Assembly (NCBI RefSeq): GCF_958298935.1
Contig: NC_084921.1
Location: 2,552,001 to 2,616,000, forward strand
From: Phragmites australis
Lineage: Eukaryota > Streptophyta > Magnoliopsida > Poales > Poaceae
DNA: 64,000 nucleotides
Reading direction: 5' to 3'
In this document: piece by piece, positions 57,801-64,000 of the stretch
Position numbering within the stretch: the first letter of the stretch is position 1
How the letters are laid out: each line of letters starts with the position of its first letter
Made by a program: the position numbers and the translations under genes
The notes under the pieces: generated by a model
Databases searched by the model: none
What the model saw: only the letters and a program-made list of their open reading frames with translations
What the model was told of the DNA's origin: nothing

Positions 57801-58982
57801 GGGGTTGTTTTAATGATGTGCTTGCACGAATGGTGGAAGATGAGACCCTTCGAAACAAAATTGAAGAACAATCCATGCTCTACGAAGATCAACATGGAGG
57901 CATCTTCAAGAATTGCATGGCCCTCCAAACTATAAAGTCAAAGAACCCTCGTAAGTGATTTGAAATTTTAATTACAACATGTTATTTAAGGCTTAACTCG
58001 TAATATATGCATGTTTATTGTCAATTTAGTTTATTGGTGGCATGCGTATGGTGGCCGATCCATTGACCTACAAAGATTTGCTAAGCGTATTGTTAGTCTT
58101 TGTGCTTCATCATCTGGTTGTGAGCGTAATTGGAGCACTTTTGAATTTGTAAGTGAAGTACTCAAGTTTCACATTTCAATTAGCAAAATTAATAATAGAT
58201 TTTTGTTAACTTTGCTTGCTTTTATGGTTGCTTGTAGATTCATACAAAGAAGAGAAACCGGCTAGAGCATAAAAGATTGAATGATTTGGTTTATGTTGCC
58301 TACAATCGGAAAATGACTAGTAGGTTCCAAAAACACCATGAGGAAGCGGGTAAAAGCTCTGATCCTTTGGTTATGAAAGACTTTGATTGGAAAAATGAAT
58401 GGGTTGACCCAACGGCCCAACCTCAATGTTCTAGTGTTTTGGACATCACATGGAACCAAGTTGATGAAGCAATTGGTGCATCACATGAGCTTCGAGGTCG
58501 TAACCTTCCTAGGACCTACGCTCGTCGTGCACGACATATATCAAGAGTGGTTGAAGATGATGAGGAGGGAGGGAGAGGAAGAAGACATCATTGTGGATGA
58601 TGTTGATGTTGATGATTTTGGTGACAAACCAATGGATGCTACTGAAGATAATGTGGAGAATGTGGATGCTTCTAACGATTTCGATGAGTTTGCATTGGAT
58701 GACTTTTGATAGATGAGATATTTGAAACTTTGAATGATGAGAAAATGCTGTGTCTTTTGTGCTACATTTACATTGCTATTTATCTTTTGTGCTACATTTA
58801 CATTTCCTAATATTCTAGACTATAACTGTTGAGATACATTTACATTGTCATTTGCTAATATCTTATACTATAATGTTTGCATTCGCCACATGTGTATGGC
58901 GTTGCCACGCCACGCGCCATGTCGCTGTAAAGTTGTGAAGGTGGTGGGTTGCCACGCCTCGCCACGCCGCCGTAACAACCTT
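54877..58982 (+). mobile_element. hAT transposon (4106 bp, TSD GCTTCCGT)
   Basis: GCTTCCGT precedes (54869-54876) and follows (58983-58990) the element: a perfect 8-bp duplication as hAT elements make. The ends share imperfect inverted repeats (GGTTATCATGGCG on the left, GGTTGTTACGGCG inverted from the right). CGCCAT/ATGGCG motifs are dense in both subterminal regions (54880-55060 and 58890-58975). It encodes a BED-finger/DUF659-type transposase relic and lies in an RDR intron. Confidence 0.88.
56090..58709 (+). pseudogene. hAT transposase (BED finger, DUF659, C-terminal dimerisation domain), several breaks
   Basis: ATG at 56090 opens MATQGTRSAEASDAASK. The BED-type finger is CCLCDRTVTGGIIRLKEHL. 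After TAG stops near 56634 and 56694 the frame gives FFYECGIPFNAANSRQFEIA. DUF659 carries LMSDGWTDRRGHHLINF and VVTDNGANYKATGKLLMERF, the first two catalytic Asp. The C-terminal region has WWHAYGGRSIDLQRFAKRIV and SSGCERNWSTFEF, with an intron before IHTKKRNRL that completes the dimerisation domain. The end is Asp/Glu-rich. A TGA near 56886, two frameshifts (near 56963 and 57198) and a TAG at about 57773 inactivate it. A small internal duplication (SCKLAK twice) lies near 57420. Confidence 0.85.
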
Positions 58983-59592
58983 GCTTCCGTCTTCATATCC
59001 CGCCAGAAAAGAAGAAAGGCGAACTGAAATTCAATCATGAGAAAGGGGATCATTCCATTTTGAACACACCCATCTATCTCATCTGACCTCTCCGAATTCC
59101 CTTCTCCCGCTTGGCGGGCTTGGTATGATATGTTCGTGATTCCCATTATCAAGAATAGGGTTAATTCTAAATGCCTATTTGGATCTAATCGTATCTATCA
59201 GATTCCTTCATTGCCTCAAATTTCTAGGTCTCTGTACGGGGCTCGTACTACGGAAGAAGTCTGGGAGGATTACCGAAATTGGATTTCCTATGCTTGCTAG
59301 ATTGATAAGCCAGAGAGGCTTAATGCCTCTGAGAACTGTCAAGCTACCTCCACAGGTTTGTAAGGCTATGTTTTGATATCTTGATAACCTTTAAATTTAA
59401 TCACTTGCCATTGTTCCTTCCACTAATATTGGCATGTTGTATTAGATTAGACTATTGTTCTAATTTTGGTAATTTGACCTTCATTTGATTATTTCAGTAG
59501 GGAGAGCCCTCCCCCACTGGCACTGTTCCATAAGAAAATTCTAAATTGAGTTAAGTTTAAAAACAGACATATACATTTGGTATTGTCACACA

Positions 59593-60228
59593 ACCATTGT
59601 TCTAAAGGCAGTAAGGCGAGGCAAGGCATGGCGACCCACCCCTTTCTTATCGCCTCGGCGCTCAAGGCAAGGCGATGCCATACACAGAGCCATACATGCA
59701 ACATAGTGTATTTTCTAGAGGAAAAATAGAAATGAAAAGGGGAAAAGAAGATATGCTAGCTTTAGGCACATCCCACTCAACCAAGTGGGCCCAACCCACC
59801 TCCAACAGGCAACCAAACCTAATTGCACCTTCTCTCTTTATCCTCATCATCACGTCCCCTCCCCAGCCACAGCCATCTCTCTTCCTCTTCTCCCTCCCGT
59901 CCTGCCCTTCCCACTTCCACAGCCTCCAAGCTTCTTGTCGTCGCCCGATTGTACCTCGTCGCTGCCCCATCCATCTCTGTCTCCTAGGCATCCACCTCCA
60001 CCCCACGATCTAGACCAGAATATGGTGATTGGAGAGGGACGGGTGGCGCTAGAATCAGGATGGAGAGGGGCGAACGACGCCAAAATCGAGCCGGAGAGGT
60101 GTGGGTGACGGTGGAATCGACTGGAGAAGAGTGGGCTACGGTGAGCACTAATGAAATCAAGGCATGCACATAAGGCAGAGGCGATGCCTTGCCCCTGCAT
60201 TTTGCCTAGACACCTAGGCGACGCCTAA
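59593..60228. mobile_element. hAT-like non-autonomous element (~640 bp)
   Basis: AAGGCAGTAAGGCGAGGCAAGG clusters at the left end, and GCCTAGACACCTAGGCGACG and related motifs at the right. The flanks ACACAACC and CCACAACC agree in 7 of 8 bases, a plausible 8-bp duplication. No transposase is present. Ends are approximate. Confidence 0.5.
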
Positions 60229-60322
60229 AAAGCATGTGCACCACAACCTGACCCATATACAATAGTTTTGTGTATGGCGTCCCTACTAAGGATGCAAGTG
60301 GGATAACCACAGTTCCCAATCA

Positions 60323-60399
60323 AGGGCCATTTGGATGGGCTTAATACCCGGCCCATCCATGTGGATGGGCCAGGGAGAGGGCACATCCAAATAGGCCCT
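60323..60399. repeat. 77-bp palindromic mini-MITE
   Basis: AGGGCCATTTGGATGGGC on the left is answered by GCACATCCAAATAGGCCCT on the right, with an inner GCCCATCC/GGATGGGC pair. It lies in the RDR intron between the hAT-like element and exon 60846-60701. Confidence 0.65.
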
Positions 60400-60700
60400 C
60401 AATTGGTGGCTCACTTTGTGCATATGGCCCTTGTAAGCAAAAGAATTAGGATGTGTCAGTGGTCAGCTACTAGTGCACTTGCATCCCTAGTCCCTACATT
60501 TCAACCGTATTACCATTATTCATCAATGAGGCACCTATTGGACTTCAATATTATTACCTCTTGGTCCTCACAAAAATCAAACGCATATTAATCTTTTTAA
60601 TATCATGACATTCTCCAGCCTTCCTATTAGGCGCAGTCGTGAATAAACACGTCAAAGTAACTATAAGGATACAGCAGAATCCAGCCTCAAATGTTAATAC

Positions 60701-60846
60701 CTGGGTGTAAATCTACATCTCAAGAACTCATGGAATAACAGGCTTTCCAGCTTGAATCCATCATAATCCTGAGGCTTCTTCTGTTCCATCTTTTTTTATG
60801 TAATTCTTTGAACCCATGGTTCACCAGGTTGGAACAGCTTCAGTAG
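60701..60846 (-). pseudogene. RDR3-like: RDR exon carrying the premature TAA
   Basis: The exon reads LLKLFQPGEPWVQRIT, then TAA, then KKMEQKKPQDYDGFKLESLL and FHEFLRCRFTPS in the same frame. The sequence on both sides is RDR-like, so the stop is a substitution in one codon rather than a frameshift. It lies beside a run of seven A on -, so a sequencing or assembly error should be excluded. Confidence 0.8.
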
Positions 60847-61727
60847 CTGAAAAGGTCAATTTTGCAATCATATAGTGACAAGTCTGCCCGGAGAGAAACA
60901 ACACAACAGAAGTGATGGCATATGAAAACATTTGATTCTAAATGAGTGCAAAAAAATAGGTTCCAGAAGAAAGTCTATTATCATTCAGTTCAACAACAAC
61001 AAACCTTTTATTCCCTCCCTCGCTGGAGATTCTAAATGAAATGTTTTCATCTCCCTCCCTTACTCTCCCTTCACATGGGACCTTGACTCACCTACTTATT
61101 AGCCCACTGCCATTGCACGGCCTCACTTTTCAGCCAATGCCACAGCGCTGTAGCACTATCACCCCTTACCCTCTCTACTCTACATGCCACCACAGCCATT
61201 TGACGACGCAACAAGCTTCTAATGTCAGCAAGTACTTGCTCGGCCACCTCACATTATGGTGACTATGCGGGAATGGGCCTTGCAACCGGTTTTTCTATTC
61301 AAGGTTTCACTAGTGTATGTACGTTCATATAGCATCAAAACAAACATCTAATGTTGTCAATTCATCATGCAATTGCAAGATGTAAATCAGCAAAAAAGGG
61401 TCGAAAGTGGCATGGGTTTTTATTGTCACACTGGCATATAGGGCCCACATGGCAGGTTCCACTAGAATTAAGGGCAGCACAATATTCTTATAATTGGGGT
61501 CACGTGAGACTAATCAGTACACATGGGGTTTTCTAAAACTCCAATCAATTGCTATGTGAAAAAAATTGAAACTCAGCTGCAAGATAAACAAGCAATGAGT
61601 GTAGTAACTAGTAGTAAGTAGTAATGTGAATTCAACAATAAAAAATTGGCACTGTTCACGCCTGAGGAACCAAGCAGTGTGCTCCATGGATTCTGTTGTT
61701 GAGCAAGGATAGCTATGCATGACCAAC

Positions 61728-61953
61728 CTGTGTGTTATTTGAGACCCAGTACATGTCGCCATCAAAATCGCTATTGGCCATCTCATCAGCTAAAGACCTT
61801 GGTCCAGAAGTAGGAAAAAATATAGCGTATTTGGAATCTCCCACGATCTCCTCCAAACCATTAATATGAGTTGCGGTCAAGGCATGTATATCGCCAAAAT
61901 GTAACCCAGGATGTTTATAAACAAGGACCTTTCCAGAAAGTTGACCTTCATCA
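61728..61953 (-). CDS. RDR3-like: RDR catalytic exon (DFDGD)
   Basis: One split codon plus 75 codons run from DEGQLSGKVLVYKHPG to WVSNNTQ. The triple-Asp metal-binding loop SDFDGD is intact, as is the preceding PTSGPRSLADEMA. The acceptor ATAAACAG and donor CAG/GTTGG are both good. Confidence 0.88.
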
Positions 61954-62198
61954 CTGTTTATGATGAGAGAAAGTAAGTAACAAAAACGGGAGCAGTTCAT
62001 CTTCTGAGTTATCTTAAAAAAGTTGGTAAGAATCTTAATCAAGTCATAAATAAAATAAAAGTATAGACGCCCCACTGTTTTTATGTTACCCTAATACAGT
62101 ATGCATGGCATTAGCCTAGCATATACATAAAGTCTGCACGAAACCATATTATCAACCAATTTACACTGATAATATCATTAGACTAGCATAATAACTAA

Positions 62199-62396
62199 GG
62201 CCCTGTTTGGCACAACTTCTGCTTGTGGATTCTGGAGGATTATACAGAAGCTATGTCAAACGATAGGATTCTGCAACAGATTATCAGTAAGTAGATTCTG
62301 AGAATGAACTGCATAATCCGGAGAAGCAAAATCTGTTTTTCATAGGATTCTCTAGGAATCGAATTGTGTAGAAGCACAAGCTGTGCCAAACAGGGC
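62199..62396. mobile_element. MITE with GGCCCTGTTTGGCACA termini (198 bp)
   Basis: GGCCCTGTTTGGCACAACTTCTGCTT at the left is mirrored by AAGCACAAGCTGTGCCAAACAGGGC at the right, and GATTCT/AGAATC motifs recur between. Such termini occur in hAT and PIF MITEs; no clear target duplication is seen, so the class is open. It sits in the RDR intron between the first two exons of the window. Confidence 0.7.
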
Positions 62397-63399
62397 ACAA
62401 GTCATCATGAAGTCATATTATCAGACAACTTCAGACCAATCTAACAGGAGCAGATTATACTCCGAAGCATCGGCTTATGTTGTGACACAGCTAAAGAACT
62501 CAAAAAAGAATGCAGTGTTGCCACTTGTGGGAATGCCTGCTCTCACTGTTGCAACCGTTCGTTCACTTTGTGGTTTGTGTTAGTTGGTCCACTCATATGT
62601 CATAATCACAAAGAACTGCCCTCACTCCCACCACAACACAAATCTCAGCACCACCCTAACGGCTTAGAAAGTAGGGAGTGTGCAATAGTGGTAGGCTGGT
62701 GCAGCTTTGCATGTCTCTTATAAACATTAGAAGGGGAAAAAATTGTGCTCCTTAGAACCTCCATGGCAGAAAATATAGAACCTTATAGTCAAGGTTATTA
62801 TCATGATTCAATTTCCGAGCATAAATGAGAAGTTTCTGATGTAATTGAAATTGGAAAGAGTTTTTACAATTCCTATTAAAACAAATTGTAAAATATGCAA
62901 ACAGATCCAAAGAAAGTAAGATTCCATGTCTTATAAAGATTGTTAACCTCGAAAATGTCTAAAAAATTCAAGTAGCATCAGAAAGACATAAATGAAAGAT
63001 CATTCAATTCAAAGCATGTGGTTGATAATGCTGCCACTTACAGTATCACGCAAACTTGGTCCTGTTTCAGGGTCCCTGTGGGATCCACTGTGCCCATCAG
63101 ATAATAACATTTGTCGATCGGGATCTTTCCTTGTTTGATTCCTTTTCTTTCCTCCTTAGTCATTAGAGCTAGCTGGGATTGCAAATAGGCCTCATCTTGT
63201 GGTTGAATTCCAGAAAGAATCATTCGTGCAGACATTGAATCATCCATGTCAGCATGGTTAAATGCAACTGTAAAAGGAACTACATTAATAAAAATGCAAT
63301 AACCAAGGCAAAGTGTTTCTAGGTAAATGACTGAATGTAAATTAAAAATGGCAGAACAGTTGGAAAGTGAAAAAATAACCAAACAATCAAAAAGTACAA

Positions 63400-64000
63400 T
63401 GTTATGGCCAGCCGTCATTATACAACACGGGCCCGACCCCAGGCCATGGCCAGCTAGGCGCATGGCAAGGGTGGACCCCACCTCTAGGGCCACATCATTA
63501 ATTTATTATGTAATTCCTTTACTATTTTCTAGATGAGTTTAGATAAGATTGTAATCATTTATTCCCCCGGTCATAAAAACATGATGTTTTGGACAAAGTT
63601 TGATCAAACTTTTAAAACTTTGACTAGCAATAGCTTTCAAAATATTTAGTTTGGAAACCTTAAATCATGTGTAGATTTGACTTGAAAAATGCTTTCATGA
63701 TATCACAAATTTAATGGATTTTATAAATATATTCTAATAGAAAATAGTGGTCAAAGCTATGCATTAGAGACCGTGTCTTGTCCAAAATATCATGTATTTA
63801 TGACCGGAGGGAGTATCTATTAAGGTTGCGTGAGAGTCAAGTAATCCCCTCTATATAATGAGGGGGATCTATCAATAAAGACAAGAAGGAATTGGGAAAC
63901 CCTCTCTACTCTACGGCTCTCTAGCCCTAGGCACCCCTGGCTGCTGCCTCAATTTCCCCAATTCTCTCTCTAATCTCTTCCCTCAATCCAGACACATAAC
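63400..64000 (+). mobile_element. Start of an LTR element (LTR, cut by window end)
   Basis: TGTTATGGCCAGCCGTCATT resembles the beginning of grass copia LTRs. CCTCTATATAATGAGGG near 63850 is a TATA-like promoter, and the CTCTCTACTCTACGGC-type tail resembles a transcribed LTR end. The other boundary and any coding part lie outside. The direction is inferred from the TATA. It would sit in an RDR intron or upstream of it. Confidence 0.5.
63562..63813. mobile_element. Stowaway-type MITE (252 bp, TSD TA)
   Basis: Left TTCCCCCGGTCATAAAAACA and right TGTATTTATGACCGGAGGGA form the classic Tc1/mariner Stowaway termini. Extended pairing (ATGATGTTTTGGACAA with TTGTCCAAAATATCAT) and TA on both sides (63560-63561, 63814-63815) support this. 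It is nested in the LTR-like sequence. Confidence 0.85.

Larger units (their letters stand above)
49859..63267 (-). pseudogene. RDR3-like: RNA-dependent RNA polymerase, RDR3 (gamma) class, C-terminal seven exons, one premature stop
   Basis: Exons on -, all with GT-AG sites and matching phases: 63267-63042, 61953-61728, 60846-60701, 53416-53257, 50932-50794, 50358-50189 and 50107-49859 (stop TAG). The order of motifs is LMTKEERKGIKQGKIPIDKC, VLVYKHPGLHFGDIHALTA, the catalytic NSDFDGDMYWVS, LGTAANCWLTFMDRLL, DIYYLALDAPKTGNK, VKKYPHFLEREPSYHSTS and GKCGFAWKVAGRALCQLYA. DFDGD rather than DLDGD marks the RDR3/4/5 group. RDRs make double-stranded RNA in the nucleus or cytoplasm for silencing; the role of this group is poorly known. 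A TAA at 60798-60796 in exon 3 truncates the frame just after the catalytic exon. Upstream exons lie beyond the window. Confidence 0.88.

Noticed and set aside
58990..59400. Stretch right of the hAT that looked organelle-like
   Set aside because: It has some protein-like wording in one frame (for example TEEVWEDYRNW), but I could not assign it to any plastid or mitochondrial gene, so it was not annotated.

Overview
This window is nuclear DNA from a flowering plant, almost certainly a grass (Poaceae). The evidence is nested grass-type LTR retrotransposons (Opie/Ji-like and Hopscotch/Ale-like copia, Tat-like gypsy), an autonomous plant Helitron with a replication-protein-A gene, hAT and Stowaway/PIF-type elements, and an intron-rich RNA-dependent RNA polymerase gene. 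A plastid rpoC2 scrap carries the acidic repeat typical of the grass-specific rpoC2 insertion. There are no operons, rRNA genes or CRISPR arrays, and I saw no tRNA gene.

Layout. (1) 1-6555: a gag-only copia element of SIRE/Opie/Ji type; its 5' LTR is cut by the window start and its 3' LTR is 4966-6555. It abuts a 240-bp piece (6558-6800) related to 24636-24885. (2) About 6810-22066: a decayed Tat-like gypsy element with gag, protease, RT, RNase H and integrase relics on +, and antisense genes on -. It has been hit by a mosaic of plastid fragments (clpP, matK, rpoC2, ndhK; about 9730-10322), by a 613-bp PIF/Harbinger-like element (10777-11389) and by a small non-autonomous LTR element (18530-21068). 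(3) 22917-25850: a non-autonomous DNA-transposon-like repeat with subterminal inverted motifs, holding a 1296-bp solo LTR (23197-24492, TSD GTTGT). (4) 27601-32504: a young complete copia element on -, TSD GTGAT, with an open polyprotein frame broken by one TAG and an altered RT active site. (5) 34972-49315: a Helitron of about 14.3 kb on -, with RepHel and RPA genes, a degenerate array of ~330-bp repeats between them, and several duplicated or captured segments. (6) 49859-63267 on -: seven exons of an RDR3-class RNA-dependent RNA polymerase, with canonical phases throughout but one in-frame TAA. Its introns hold a solo LTR, a 4.1-kb hAT element and several MITEs. (7) 63400-64000: the start of another LTR element carrying a nested Stowaway MITE.

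The only host gene I can support is the RDR locus; its upstream exons lie beyond the window. Everything else protein-coding belongs to mobile elements. Boundaries supported by target-site duplications (23197-24492, 27601-32504, 53876-54201, 54877-58982) are firm; those of the old Tat element and of the 22.9-25.9 kb element are approximate.
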